The translations under genes and the position numbers were made by a program. From DHVE2 group archaeon (lineage in GTDB: Archaea; Thermoplasmatota; Thermoplasmata; Thermoplasmatales; Aciduliprofundaceae): a stretch of 64,000 nt of DNA. The stretch spans positions 1 through 64,000 of the forward strand of contig JALWRZ010000014.1 in assembly GCA_026993785.1 (NCBI GenBank), written 5' to 3'. Under the pieces are notes generated by a model, which worked only from the letters and a program-made list of their open reading frames with translations, did no database searches and was not told the DNA's origin. Below, piece after piece: positions 53,796 to 62,379 of this stretch (positions within the stretch are counted from its first letter, which is position 1; every line of letters starts with the position of its first letter).

Positions 53796-54896
53796 CTATC
53801 TCCGTATGACCAGCCTCACAATATCCTCATCCTCCACCTTGTGCTCCAAGCCCACATGCTGACCCGGGAACTTCACACTTTTACCCCATACCATGGCGTA
53901 TCTGAACTTCTTAACGAAGTCTCTATGAAGCGCTCTGCATATATCTTCAATGGTAGCTCCTTTTTTTAGTATCAATGGGGCATCGTAATCTATCTTTCCA
54001 CTTTGGGGTTTTAGATATATCCTTATCAGCTGGGCAGCCCTAAAAATCTCATCCTTAAGCTTATCGAGGCCCAGTTCTTCTTTGGCAGAGATGAATACCG
54101 GATTCCATAGGCCCAGAATCTTTTCTATCTCTTCAAGAGTTTCATCGTCAATCAAATCTATTTTATTCACTACCAGAAGCGCAGGCACATAGGCACGGTT
54201 TCCTGCCAGGAAATCCATAAGCCTCTCTGCGTTTATGTCCTCTTTGATAAGAATATCTGCATTTATGTACCCGAATTCTCTAACTATGGCAGCTATGCTC
54301 TCTTCCTCCATACTCAAGGGCACCGTAGAAGCAATATTTATTCCACCCCTATCCTTTCTCTTAATGCTTATTCTGGGCGGCTTCTGATTTATTCTTATAC
54401 CGAAATTATAAAGTTCCTTCAAAATCATATCAAGAAGCTCCACTGTGAAAACGTCCAGAAGTATGAGAATAAGGTCTGAATTCCTCGCAATGCCCAGTAT
54501 CTCACGTCCCTTTCCCCGACCCAAGGAGGCGCCTTCTATGAGCCCCGGCATATCCAGAAGCTGAATTTCAGCACCCTTATGCTTGAGAATTCCAGGATAT
54601 ACTTCCAAGGTGGTGAAGGCATACTCAGCAACATCACTTTTCGCATTGGTAAGTTTGTTGAATAGCAAACTTTTGCCTACACTGGGCGGACCTATTAAAG
54701 AGACCATGGCATCTCCGCTCTTTTTTATTCCCTTCCCTCCACGTTGCGATTTTTGCTTTTTTCTCCTCTCTTCTAACTCCTTCTTAAGATAGGCTATCCT
54801 GGCCTTAAGTCTCAGAATATGCTTCTCAGTAGCCTTGTTGTATTGGGTCCTTTTAATCTCCTCCTCAAGCTCCTTGATCCTTTGCTCAATGTCCAC
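53796..54896 (-). CDS. DRG-family GTPase with TGS domain (Obg superfamily)
   Basis: 366 residues. N-terminal coiled coil (IEQRIKELEEEIKRTQYNKA), G1 (SLIGPPSVGKSLLFNKLT), G3 (LLDMPGLIEGASLGRGKGRE), G4 (VVNKIDLI), G5-like (FISAKEE) and C-terminal TGS domain (IYLKPQSGKIDYDAPLILKK, HVGLEHKVEDEDIVRLV). This is the archaeal/eukaryotic DRG type, linked to translation. GTG 54896 is the only fitting start; a TTTTAAAAC box at 54917-54925 predicts a leaderless transcript. Confidence 0.92.
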   Translation of the reverse strand: MDIEQRIKELEEEIKRTQYNKATEKHILRLKARIAYLKKELEERRKKQKSQRGGKGIKKSGDAMVSLIGPPSVGKSLLFNKLTNAKSDVAEYAFTTLEVYPGILKHKGAEIQLLDMPGLIEGASLGRGKGREILGIARNSDLILILLDVFTVELLDMILKELYNFGIRINQKPPRISIKRKDRGGINIASTVPLSMEEESIAAIVREFGYINADILIKEDINAERLMDFLAGNRAYVPALLVVNKIDLIDDETLEEIEKILGLWNPVFISAKEELGLDKLKDEIFRAAQLIRIYLKPQSGKIDYDAPLILKKGATIEDICRALHRDFVKKFRYAMVWGKSVKFPGQHVGLEHKVEDEDIVRLVIRR

Positions 54897-54929
54897 GGGC
54901 CCTTAATCCACATCTGTTTTAAAATCTTT

Positions 54930-55157
54930 CCCCAAGAAGGGGGCTCCGCCCCTTTTCTAAACCCCCTAAAGATAGGGGAGATGGGTAGAGGGAGAACGAG
55001 CATCGGAAGATACGAGCAAGCCCTATAAGGGGAGGGGTTTAGAAAGGGGAAATGAGCAATTCTGTAAAGAATTGCGAGCAAGCCCTGCGTAGGCAGGGCG
55101 ATGCGTAGTTGCCCCTTCTTGGGGAACCCGCTGGTGGTTCCCAGAGCTGGTAGTTCT
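54930..55157 (+). other. Hairpin-rich intergenic element, long copy (element 1)
   Basis: Nested self-complementarity fills most of the gap between the DRG gene and rps19e. Outer: CCCCAAGAAGGGG (54930-54942) is the exact inverse of 55112-55124. Middle: 54949-54965 pairs with 55034-55049 (16 bp, one bulge). Local hairpins: CCCCTA/TAGGGG (54963-54978), GCAATTCT-GTAA-AGAATTGC (55056-55075), GCCCTGC-GTAG-GCAGGGC (55082-55099), GGGAACC/GGTTCCC (55122-55142). The linker CGAGCAAGCCCT occurs twice. Its ends match the element at 32248-32362. It could be a non-autonomous mobile element or a structured RNA; no coding sense. The rest of the gap (55158-55320) shows nothing clear. Confidence 0.6.
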
Positions 55158-55325
55158 TGTCCTCTATCTACATCCCTAAGAAAGTTCTCTTTCTGCTTTA
55201 TAAACCCCAGAATTTGATGGGTTGAATGAGAAAAACTATAAAAGGGAATAAGTATTGGTAAGATTCGGGTTATGGTTTAATATGGGAATCTGGGTATTCG
55301 CTTGTGGGTAGGTAGGCGAAATACT

Positions 55326-55332
55326 CTTATAT
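55326..55332 (+). promoter_or_regulatory. TATA box of the S19e ribosomal cluster
   Basis: CGAAATAC followed by TTATATA (55326-55332) predicts a start near 55357, leaving about 6 nt before ATG 55364. This short leader argues for ATG 55364 over the in-frame ATG 55352. Confidence 0.5.
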
Positions 55333-55363
55333 AGGTAATGTATAGGGCGGTTTGGCGATTATC

Positions 55364-55819
55364 ATGGTTACGGTGTATGATGTTCCGCCCGACAGGTTGA
55401 TTCGAGCTGTTGCGGAAAAGCTCAAGAAGGAGAAGAAAGCAGAGCCTCCAGAGTGGAGCAGGTGGGTTACAACCGGGGTGCATAAGGAACGCGGTCCTGA
55501 GCAGGAAGACTGGTGGTATGTTCGCTTAGCATCCGTGCTAAGGAAAGTGTATATAAAGGGACCTATAGGCACCTCGCGGCTCGCAGCGGAATACGGCGGT
55601 AAGGAAGATCGTGGATCCAAGAGATACAAAGCCCGAAAGGGGAGCAGAAGCATTGTGAGAAAATGCCTGCAGCAGCTTGAGGATCTGGGATTTGTAAAGA
55701 AAGATAAGAAAGGGCGGGTCATCACCTCCAAGGGCCAATCCTTCCTGGATAATACTGCCAAGGAGGTTATGGATGAATTGTTGAAGGAGAAGCCCGAGAT
55801 GGAGAAGTACGCGAAGTGA
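55364..55819 (+). CDS. rps19e: Small-subunit ribosomal protein S19e
   Basis: 151 residues. S19e landmarks: VTVYDVPPDRLIRAVAEKLK, PPEWSRWVTTGVHKERGPEQ, DWWYVRLASVLRKVYIKGPI, GVE-equivalent GTSRLAAEYGGKEDRGSK and the C-terminal RKCLQQLEDLGFVKKDKKGR. It helps mature the 30S head. First gene of the S19e-PDCD5-L39e-L31e-aIF6 cluster. Confidence 0.95.
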   Translation: MVTVYDVPPDRLIRAVAEKLKKEKKAEPPEWSRWVTTGVHKERGPEQEDWWYVRLASVLRKVYIKGPIGTSRLAAEYGGKEDRGSKRYKARKGSRSIVRKCLQQLEDLGFVKKDKKGRVITSKGQSFLDNTAKEVMDELLKEKPEMEKYAK

Positions 55820-55826
55820 GGGGAAA

Positions 55827-56168
55827 ATGGAGGAGGATAGGGAGCTTGAGGAAATAAAGCGAAGAAAGTTGATGGAGCTAATGAGGCAGCAAGCCCTCAT
55901 GCAAGAGAGCGAGGAAGAGGAAAAGAGGAGGGCTGAGGAGGAAGCAGCAAGACAATCTCTGCTTCGTCAGATTATGGAACCTGAAGCGAGAGAGCGTCTC
56001 GCTCGCCTCAGACTGGTCAGACCGGAAATTGCGCAGGCGGTAGAGAATCAGCTCATTGTGCTTGCGCAGAGTGGAAGGTTGATGAGAAAGGTTACCGATG
56101 AGGAGTTGAAAGAAATATTAAGGAGATTGACATCTCAAAGAAGAGAGATAAGGATAGAGAGGAGATGA
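55827..56168 (+). CDS. PDCD5-related DNA-binding protein
   Basis: 113 residues, strongly charged. N-terminal helix [20 protein letters not shown], then the family core [20 protein letters not shown] and [20 protein letters not shown] with [13 protein letters not shown]. Archaeal members are small helical DNA-binding proteins, conserved next to S19e and L39e. Gap of 7 nt from rps19e; it ends 2 nt before the L39e gene. Confidence 0.92.
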   Translation: MEEDRELEEIKRRKLMELMRQQALMQESEEEEKRRAEEEAARQSLLRQIMEPEARERLARLRLVRPEIAQAVENQLIVLAQSGRLMRKVTDEELKEILRRLTSQRREIRIERR

Positions 56169-56170
56169 AA

Positions 56171-56326
56171 ATGGCAAGAAACAAGCATGTAGCAAGAAAA
56201 TTGAGATTGATTCGAAGAACGAAATCAAATAGGAGAGTTCCTGCGTGGGTTATGATGCGCACTGATAGGAAATTCACCACGCATCCCCATAGGAGAAACT
56301 GGCGACGCACCAAACTTAAGGTGTGA
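56171..56326 (+). CDS. rpl39e: Large-subunit ribosomal protein L39e
   Basis: 51 residues, 15 of them Arg. [20 protein letters not shown], then [20 protein letters not shown] and [11 protein letters not shown] is the complete L39e pattern. It lines the exit tunnel of the 50S subunit. The gene sits 2 nt behind the PDCD5 gene and 11 nt before rpl31e. Confidence 0.96.
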   Translation: MARNKHVARKLRLIRRTKSNRRVPAWVMMRTDRKFTTHPHRRNWRRTKLKV

Positions 56327-56337
56327 GGTGATGTGAG

Positions 56338-56601
56338 ATGGCAGAGAAGGAGATGATTTACAATATTCCCCTTCGCAAGGTGAAGTTTGTATCCCGAAAA
56401 AGAAGGGCAAATTACGCGATTAAGCTTGTTAGATTATTTATTTCTAGGCATATGAAAGTGCCCGTAGAGAATGTGTGGATTGACAACAGGGTTAATGAGC
56501 TTATATGGAAGAGGGGCATACAGAAGCCCCCTTCCAAGATAACGGTCAAGGCAATAAAGTTTGAGGAAGAAAACACAGCGGAAGTACTCCTGCCGGAATA
56601 A
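56338..56601 (+). CDS. rpl31e: Large-subunit ribosomal protein L31e
   Basis: 87 residues. YNIPLRKVKFVSRKRRANYA, AIKLVRLFISRHMKVPVENV and WIDNRVNELIWKRGIQKPPS are L31e signatures. Located at the tunnel exit. SD GGTGATG before ATG. Its stop TAA shares one base with the aIF6 start (TAATG). Confidence 0.95.
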   Translation: MAEKEMIYNIPLRKVKFVSRKRRANYAIKLVRLFISRHMKVPVENVWIDNRVNELIWKRGIQKPPSKITVKAIKFEEENTAEVLLPE

Positions 56602-57257
56602 TGATAAGGAAAGCAAGCATAAATGGAAGTCCCTTCGTGGGAGTATATGCGGCATGCAACAACTCCATAGCCATTCTTCCCTCAGGTTTTAATGAAGATG
56701 GTATATTTCGAGATACTCTCAAAGTAGAGGTTTTTAAGACCACATTAGGTGGTTCACCCCTTGTGGGTAGCCTTATGGTTATGAATTCCAATGGTGCGGT
56801 GGTTACCAACTTTGCCGACGATGAAGATGTGGATTTCCTCATCTCTCGCATGAATGTGCTTTTTGTGGAAGATAAGATAAATGCGGTAGGCAATGATATC
56901 CTTGCCAATGATAAAGCCGCGCTTGTGCATGTGGATTTTGACCGCAGCACCGTAAAGCTTATTGAAGATGCACTTGATGTGGAAGTTGTGAAGGGCACTA
57001 TAGGCGGAATAAAAACTGTAGGCTCTGCTGCAGTGGTCACTAACAAGGGAATGATCGTGCATCCCAATGTAGAGGATAGCGAGATAGAGTTTCTCCGCGA
57101 GCTCTTTGGGGTGCCCGTGTACATTACTACTGCCAACTATGGGAGCATCTACTTAGGCGCTAGTTTAATTGCCAATGATTTTGGTGCTGTGGTTGGAGAG
57201 AGAACGAGCAATGTGGAAGTTGATCGTATAGAGAACGCCCTGGATATCATAGAGTGA
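56601..57257 (+). CDS. eif6: Translation initiation factor aIF6
   Basis: 218 residues with the five pseudo-repeats of the pentein fold: PFVGVYAACNNSIAILPSGF, GGSPLVGSLMVMNSNGAVVT, VGNDILANDKAALVHVDFDR, TVGSAAVVTNKGMIVHPNVE, and LGASLIANDFGAVVGERTSN. It binds the 50S subunit and keeps it from joining 30S. TAATG coupling to rpl31e. Convergent with the metallo-hydrolase (11-nt overlap). Confidence 0.95.
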   Translation: MIRKASINGSPFVGVYAACNNSIAILPSGFNEDGIFRDTLKVEVFKTTLGGSPLVGSLMVMNSNGAVVTNFADDEDVDFLISRMNVLFVEDKINAVGNDILANDKAALVHVDFDRSTVKLIEDALDVEVVKGTIGGIKTVGSAAVVTNKGMIVHPNVEDSEIEFLRELFGVPVYITTANYGSIYLGASLIANDFGAVVGERTSNVEVDRIENALDIIE

Positions 57258-57882
57258 ATACCCACACTCGAGTATTTTTTGGCAGGTCCTCCCTTGAAAA
57301 TTCTATGGAATTGCCTACATAAGTTACATCTTCTTCCTTGAAATATCTCAGGAAATCATCTACAGGCACTATTCCCAGAGTTAGGCCGTCAAATTTATAG
57401 TGCATGGGAACAACTATTTTTGGCATCAGAAGTCTAACATTTTCATAGGCTTCCGTTGCATTCACCGTATAAACACCGCCCACAGGAGTAAAGAGAATGT
57501 CTATATCGCCTATTTCTTCCACCGTTTCTTTAGAAAGTACATGGCCCAGATCACCCACGTGGAGAAGTCTTATTCCCTCGGCCTCCAGCTTGAACATGGT
57601 TATTTTGCCTCTTCGTGCACCCAGCTCCTTATCATGGTATGCGGTTATTCCCTTTATTCTAAATTCCTGAACTTGATATTCTCCTGGGGAATCAATCACC
57701 TGAAAGTTTCCCTTGATTACGCGGGTAGCATCATGGTCGAAGTGATGATGTGTGACTAGCACCACATCGGCCTTGGCTTTTGGAGCTTTTATCCCAATGG
57801 ATCGGCCATCATGGGGGTCTATGATCACCGTGATACCGCTTTTAATCTCAAAGCAGGCATGCCCATGCCACCTAACCTCCAT
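57247..57882 (-). CDS. Metallo-beta-lactamase-fold hydrolase
   Basis: 211 residues from ATG 57882 (SD GGAGGTGA). Metal motif VTHHHFDHDATRVIK; earlier VRWHGHACFEIKSGITVIID; later LLHVGDLGHVLSKETVEEIG and VPMHYKFDGLTLGIVPVDDF. It resembles UPF0173-like proteins, as does 47440-48120, but they are only distantly alike. Substrate unknown. Its promoter (CGGAAAAAAATATATC, minus strand, 57921-57936) overlaps the one of the divergent methyltransferase. Confidence 0.85.
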   Translation of the reverse strand: MEVRWHGHACFEIKSGITVIIDPHDGRSIGIKAPKAKADVVLVTHHHFDHDATRVIKGNFQVIDSPGEYQVQEFRIKGITAYHDKELGARRGKITMFKLEAEGIRLLHVGDLGHVLSKETVEEIGDIDILFTPVGGVYTVNATEAYENVRLLMPKIVVPMHYKFDGLTLGIVPVDDFLRYFKEEDVTYVGNSIEFSREDLPKNTRVWVFTL

Positions 57883-57936
57883 TTTATTCACCTCCAACAG
57901 AAAATTATAAAGGCCTCCTTTGATATATTTTTTCCG

Positions 57937-58482
57937 ATGTCCCCATATCCCGTTTCCGAAGACACCTTGCTGATTCTACGCAATCTGCACTGCGGCAAGA
58001 GAACCCTGGAAATGGGTACAGGCAATGGCGCGATAGCTGTGGAGTGTGCCAAAAGAGGGAGCAAGGTTACCGCCGTGGACATAGACAGAGAGGCTATAGA
58101 GGAGCTTCAAGCACTTGCAAAAGAGATGCATCTGGAAATAGAGGCACGAATCTCCAATCTCTTTGAGAATGTTTGTGGGAAATTTGATGTGATTATTTTC
58201 AATCCTCCTTATTTACCCGGGGATGCTAAGAGTTTAGAGGATTTACAGTGGGCTGGTGGTGGCGAATACGGGGACGAGATAATTATGAAATTTCTTAGAG
58301 AGGCAAGATATTATCTTGAAGATGAAGGAGTGATATACCTAATACTCTCCTCCTTTAACAGGATTGATGAGATAAAGAAGATGCCCTATCACTTTGAGCT
58401 AGTGGATAAGCTCAAGCTATCTTTCCACGAGATCTATTTATATCGAGTTAAACCTATGGCGGATAAAGCTTTACCACATTGA
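57937..58482 (+). CDS. PrmC/HemK2-like N5-glutamine or N6-adenine methyltransferase
   Basis: 181 residues from ATG 57937. The upstream frame to 57811 lies antisense within the hydrolase gene and is rejected. A TATA box (ATTATAAAG, 57903-57912) places the start at the ATG (leaderless). Motifs: YPVSEDTLLILRNL start seen in archaeal HemK2/Mtq2 homologues, SAM loop TLEMGTGNGAIAVECAKRG, AVDIDREAIEEL and catalytic FNPPYLPGDAKS. It may methylate release factor aRF1 on the GGQ Gln. The 3' end overlaps the DUF89 gene by 29 nt. Confidence 0.85.
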   Translation: MSPYPVSEDTLLILRNLHCGKRTLEMGTGNGAIAVECAKRGSKVTAVDIDREAIEELQALAKEMHLEIEARISNLFENVCGKFDVIIFNPPYLPGDAKSLEDLQWAGGGEYGDEIIMKFLREARYYLEDEGVIYLILSSFNRIDEIKKMPYHFELVDKLKLSFHEIYLYRVKPMADKALPH

Positions 58483-59311
58483 CATCCCTTGGCAGTCCCA
58501 TATCTCTTGCTACAGGGTCACATTTGGTGCGAAGCATATAAACTATCGGTCTCAGATCTGTCTCGCTGAGGGCCTCGTAATTTCCCATTCCCTTGGCAAT
58601 TATGAGATCCGCAGAATAAAGAAGCTCTTTTATTTCAGGGGGCACAATATCCAGATCCACACCTACTGCGAAGATTCCAGTGGTTTTGACCTCGTCCACC
58701 TCCTTATGGAGACCTACATAATAGACATCTTCTATTGTTGCATCCGATAGTATTGGTTTCCCCCGCACAAGTAATGTTATCTTATCCACGTATTTCCTAA
58801 GCTCCCGGATTAGAATTTTATCAAACACGATCTCCCCGCAGTTATCGGTGAGATAAACCACATGCCCCTTGAGATATTTCTTCAATTGCTCAGTGTCATC
58901 ATGATATATTCCCTCTTTTAAAATCTCCTGAAACTTCCTGCGAAAATCTTCAGGGTCTTTTATGCTCACCCCGAAATCAAGGATATTGCCTGCAATGGCA
59001 AGAAGCTCCGCCGCTCTGAGCTTATCCTGGCTCTTCTTATAGTATTCCAGGGCAAGGGGAAACATCTCCATGGCTATATCATTGCTCTTTCTCTTAAGCT
59101 CCTTATATGGGTCATCGGTGCCCAGGATATCGTAGACTTTTCTGTGGACGGCGGTCCATACCTTTATTGAGGGCTTTGTTTCATCAAATTTCTCACAGAG
59201 AGTCTGGAGCACACCTTTCACCACTTCCATAGCCTTGGCAGGGTCAACAAGGTTTGCCTCAAAAACTGCTCTTCGAAGCACACACGCTGCACATTCGGGC
59301 TGGGGTTTCAT
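58454..59311 (-). CDS. DUF89 (ARMT1-like) damage-control phosphatase family protein
   Basis: 285 residues. N-terminal CAACVLRRAVFEA and the helical bundle are followed by VVYLTDNCGEIVFDKILIRE (metal-site motif), VRGKPILSDATIEDV and IIAKGMGNYEALSE, the DUF89 core. Related proteins are metal-dependent phosphatases that remove damaged phospho-metabolites. A minus-strand TATA-like AATATTATAC at 59334-59343 predicts a leaderless ATG 59311. Cys8 and Cys11 lie in the conserved N-terminal Cys motif. Confidence 0.88.
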   Translation of the reverse strand: MKPQPECAACVLRRAVFEANLVDPAKAMEVVKGVLQTLCEKFDETKPSIKVWTAVHRKVYDILGTDDPYKELKRKSNDIAMEMFPLALEYYKKSQDKLRAAELLAIAGNILDFGVSIKDPEDFRRKFQEILKEGIYHDDTEQLKKYLKGHVVYLTDNCGEIVFDKILIRELRKYVDKITLLVRGKPILSDATIEDVYYVGLHKEVDEVKTTGIFAVGVDLDIVPPEIKELLYSADLIIAKGMGNYEALSETDLRPIVYMLRTKCDPVARDMGLPRDVNVVKLYPP

Positions 59312-59382
59312 AGTGGAGAGATTGGAAAGATGTATAATATTTTTGTAGTAAAGATTTTAAATGTGCACGTCCATGCATACAT

Positions 59383-60702
59383 ATGAACGATTTATCGTTT
59401 CTCACGGCTTCCCTGCCTTACGGAGTTGAGGAGGAAATCGCTCGTGGAAATTTTACCACTGCAAGGAGAATAATAAAGAGATATCTTTCTCAAGATATTC
59501 CCAAATCACTCAAATTGAGATTAGAATACGAGCTTGAGAGGATGAGAAGGTTAAGGATAGATTTTCCATACACCCGGGAGCGTGCTTTACAAATTTTACG
59601 CAGAGAGCTCAAAAATTTTAAGGACAGGGAGCTTGATAGGTGGATGTCTGAGGGTATAGTGGATTACATGCTCATTGATGGCAAAGAAAGATTTTTTGTA
59701 AGGTTCTTGGACAATATAATCTTTCTTAAACCGGAGTTGAGGAAGAGAAAAAGCAGAAATGACAAGCTCGGAGAATACTTGAGAGGGCTCATTAATCAAA
59801 CTATCGAAAGAATGAACTCGGGGGATACGCATACCTATCGGGTTCACGCAGGCATAAAGCTTCACATAAAGAAAAGAATCCCGGAAGGTGAGCGATATCG
59901 TGTGTGGCTTCCTTTACCCCGGGAGAGTTTTCAGAGCTCCAAAGTTAAGATAGTGCGGGCAGAACCCTATAGCTATTATCTAAGTGATGAGGATTATGGG
60001 CAGAGAACTGTATATTTTGAGTCAAAGGAGCGGGATTATCTCCTGGAATTTGTCTATGAGATCCAGGAGGTGCGCGGTGGATTAGGGGGAGAGATTAAAA
60101 GTGAATATCTTGAAGAAAAGGCGCCTCATATTCTCTTTACACCCTATCTCAAAGAGCTGGCTAAATCGATAATAGAAGGTGTGGAGGATGAGTATGAAAA
60201 AGCGCTTCGAATATACAGGTGGGTTACTTCACATATGAACTATACATATGTGAGGGCCTACTCCACATATTCCAATATAGCTCAATTCGCTGCCTCCTCC
60301 TTACGGGGTGATTGCGGTTTTATGGCTCTGCTATTCATTACCTTATGCCGCATTTCAGGGATGCCTGCCAAATGGCAGAGCGGATGGTTCATAACACCGA
60401 AACATGCATCGCCCCATGACTGGGCCCAGGTTTATTTGGATGGGAAATGGTATCCTGTGGATCCCTCCTTCGGAAACTGGATCAGGCATGGAGAACTTCG
60501 CAATTCCTTCTACTTTGGAAATCTCGATGCCTTCCGCATGATCGCCAATGACGAATTTCAAGCGGATTTTGTGCCCGAGAAGAAATTTTACCGCACGGAT
60601 CCCACAGATAACCAGGTGGGCGAAGTGGAATGGAGCCAGGGAAACATATATTCTGACGGCTTCTCTTCCAAACTCTATGTGAAGGAGTTTAAGCGAATAT
60701 GA
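59383..60702 (+). CDS. Transglutaminase-like cysteine peptidase-fold protein
   Basis: 439 residues, no signal peptide. A helical N-terminal part (IARGNFTTARRIIKRYLSQD) and a beta domain lead to the transglutaminase core: Cys in RGDCGFMALLFITLCR, His in ASPHDWAQVYLDG and Asp in YPVDPSFGNW, the Cys/His/Asp triad. Just before it lies YRWVTSHMNYTY. The member is cytoplasmic by sequence, acting on peptides or proteins of unknown kind. TATA-like GATTTTAAAT at 59350-59359 fits a near-leaderless ATG. Confidence 0.85.
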   Translation: MNDLSFLTASLPYGVEEEIARGNFTTARRIIKRYLSQDIPKSLKLRLEYELERMRRLRIDFPYTRERALQILRRELKNFKDRELDRWMSEGIVDYMLIDGKERFFVRFLDNIIFLKPELRKRKSRNDKLGEYLRGLINQTIERMNSGDTHTYRVHAGIKLHIKKRIPEGERYRVWLPLPRESFQSSKVKIVRAEPYSYYLSDEDYGQRTVYFESKERDYLLEFVYEIQEVRGGLGGEIKSEYLEEKAPHILFTPYLKELAKSIIEGVEDEYEKALRIYRWVTSHMNYTYVRAYSTYSNIAQFAASSLRGDCGFMALLFITLCRISGMPAKWQSGWFITPKHASPHDWAQVYLDGKWYPVDPSFGNWIRHGELRNSFYFGNLDAFRMIANDEFQADFVPEKKFYRTDPTDNQVGEVEWSQGNIYSDGFSSKLYVKEFKRI

Positions 60703-60883
60703 AGTCCGAAACTAATATCTTGTTTTCTTACTCTTATTTCTCTCCTCCCTGCAACGAATCTTTATAAATGAGCGGCATTACCGGGGATCTGTTGCAAAAA
60801 TAATGTGAATGGAATAAAATCGATGCCCACAGAGTCTTTATTCGACGAAATTTTTATCTATCTCTTTCTACTATATTCCCTTG
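60703..60883 (+). promoter_or_regulatory. CRISPR leader
   Basis: 181 bp of AT-rich non-coding DNA between the transglutaminase-like gene and repeat 1. TATA-like boxes are CTTTATAAA (60761-60769) and TTTTTATC (60850-60857), both reading towards the array. The leader side is assigned because repeats 17 and 18 at the other end have decayed. Confidence 0.6.
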
Positions 60884-62068
60884 GTTAGAATCGGACCATG
60901 GTGGGATTGAAAGTGGGTATTCTGTAAGAAAAGCATTAAAAGAGCTAAGAGTTAGAATCGGACCATGGTGGGATTGAAAGTCAGCAGAATACGAAAGAAC
61001 ATTAATTGCATTGCCTAAGTTAGAATCGGACCATGGTGGGATTGAAAGATTGAAAGAGATGAGGTTGATGGAGATGCTGTTGTTTAGTTAGAATCGGACC
61101 ATGGTGGGATTGAAAGTTTTAAGTGCCTCTTTTTTGGTGGGAAGATAAATAGGAGTTAGAATCGGACCATGGTGGGATTGAAAGCAAGAGGAGGTAACCA
61201 TGATAATAAAAAAGCACCTCAGAGTTAGAATCGGACCATGGTGGGATTGAAAGTGGTGATGAGCAGCTTTCGCACTACAGGGGGTGCGTCTAGTTAGAAT
61301 CGGACCATGGTGGGATTGAAAGTCACAGATATCTTTATCTCCTCTCCCTTCACGGCTCATGTTAGAATCGGACCATGGTGGGATTGAAAGGTAATAGAAT
61401 GCGGCTCCTGAGCGGCGCAGGTCGTGATAGTTAGAATCGGACCATGGTGGGATTGAAAGGGTCTGTGTTCGCTATAGGATACGTGTCCGTATGCGTCGTT
61501 AGAATCGGACCATGGTGGGATTGAAAGGATTTTTTCATACCCGAATGGCAATTTTCCAACCTGCGTTAGAATCGGACCATGGTGGGATTGAAAGTTCTCC
61601 AATCTGTGATAATCGTCTTGAGCTCATCTTGAGGTTAGAATCGGACCATGGTGGGATTGAAAGCAGGTGGAAGTTAAAAAAAAGGAAGAATCTTCTATTT
61701 CGTTAGAATCGGACCATGGTGGGATTGAAAGGCTATGGCTGGCTTCTGGAGATATGGTATCCTTTGTATGTTAGAATCGGACCATGGTGGGATTGAAAGA
61801 GAAATCAATCACGGGATAACTCACGCTCAAAATGTTGTTAGAATCGGACCATGGTGGGATTGAAAGAGAAGGCAACGGATGAGGAAAAGTATGAGATAAG
61901 GAGGTTAGAATCGGACCATGGTGGGATTGAAAGGTTCAATTCATTAAGCCACCCGGTGATGCCTTCAAGAGTTAGAATCGGACCATGGTGGGATTGAAAT
62001 TTGAAATCCACAAGCTCAGCATCATCAATGACAAATCTGTTAGAATCGGACCATGGTGGGATTGAAAT
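60884..62068 (+). CRISPR. CRISPR array, 18 repeats of 30 bp, 17 spacers
   Basis: The repeat begins GTTAGAATCGGACC and ends ATGGTGGGATTGAAAG (30 bp). It starts at 60884, 60951, 61019, 61087, 61155, 61224, 61293, 61361, 61430, 61498, 61565, 61634, 61702, 61770, 61837, 61904, 61971 and 62039. Spacers are 37-39 bp and all different. The last base is changed to T in repeats 17 and 18. The ATTGAAAG end is typical of the 3' handle of type I (and some III) arrays and sets transcription left to right. No cas gene lies in the window. Small open frames inside the array are artefacts of the repeat. Confidence 0.97.
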
Positions 62069-62106
62069 AAGCTCTATCTCTTTTTTCCAGAGCCAGAAGA
62101 TGTAAA

Positions 62107-62130
62107 GTTAGAACCATGATGAGTTTAGAC
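62107..62130 (+). repeat. Degenerate terminal CRISPR repeat
   Basis: GTTAGAACCATGATGAGTTT follows a 38-bp spacer-length segment after repeat 18 and keeps the repeat start GTTAGAA and the CCATG core but lacks TCGGA and the 3' handle. It marks the old, leader-distal end of the array. Confidence 0.5.
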
Positions 62131-62232
62131 TATTTAAAGAAGATAGGAGATGAGGTTTATGGAGGCTGTAAAAAACGAGAAATTGGAGAATAACGAAGTA
62201 GCGAATCCAGGCGAACCATGCTACAAAAGTAG

Positions 62233-62306
62233 CGGGCCAGGAGGGATTCGAACCCCCGACCACGGGATTAAGAGTCCCGCGCTCTACCTGGCTAAGCTAC
62301 TGGCCC
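62233..62306 (-). tRNA. tRNA-Lys (CTT anticodon)
   Basis: 74 nt, no intron. Acceptor GGGCCAG pairs with CTGGCCC, discriminator G. D-arm TAGCTTAGCCAGGTAGAGC; anticodon stem CGGGA/TCCCG with loop CTCTTAA, so anticodon CTT; T-arm GGGGGTTCGAATCCCTC. A TATA box (minus strand TTTATATCC, 62331-62339) stands at the right distance upstream. CCA is not encoded. Confidence 0.95.
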
Positions 62307-62379
62307 GTGTAAAGGCGGATATACCAACTTGGATATAAATTTTTGCGATGGGAGTCTCAGCGATGGGCTAAAAACGGAA

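Noticed and set aside
54812-55081. 89-codon minus-strand frame through the hairpin element
   Set aside because: Its N-terminal half is composed of the inverted repeats and its C-terminal part is out of frame within the DRG GTPase gene; no SD.
54930-55157. SRP RNA or RNase P RNA in the hairpin-rich gap
   Set aside because: The conserved SRP helix 8 and RNase P core motifs are not visible, and the second, shorter copy at 32 kb does not fit either RNA.
47440-57882. The two metallo-beta-lactamase-fold proteins as a recent duplication
   Set aside because: They share only family motifs and differ widely elsewhere, so they are distant relatives.
61088-61706. Open frames of 64-90 codons inside the CRISPR array, with a repeated FQSHHGPILT peptide
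   Set aside because: The repeated peptide is only the translation of the CRISPR repeat; the frames are artefacts.
62107-62165. C/D-box-like ATGATGA in the gap between the array and tRNA-Lys
   Set aside because: It falls in the decayed CRISPR repeat, and no CTGA D box follows at a suitable distance.
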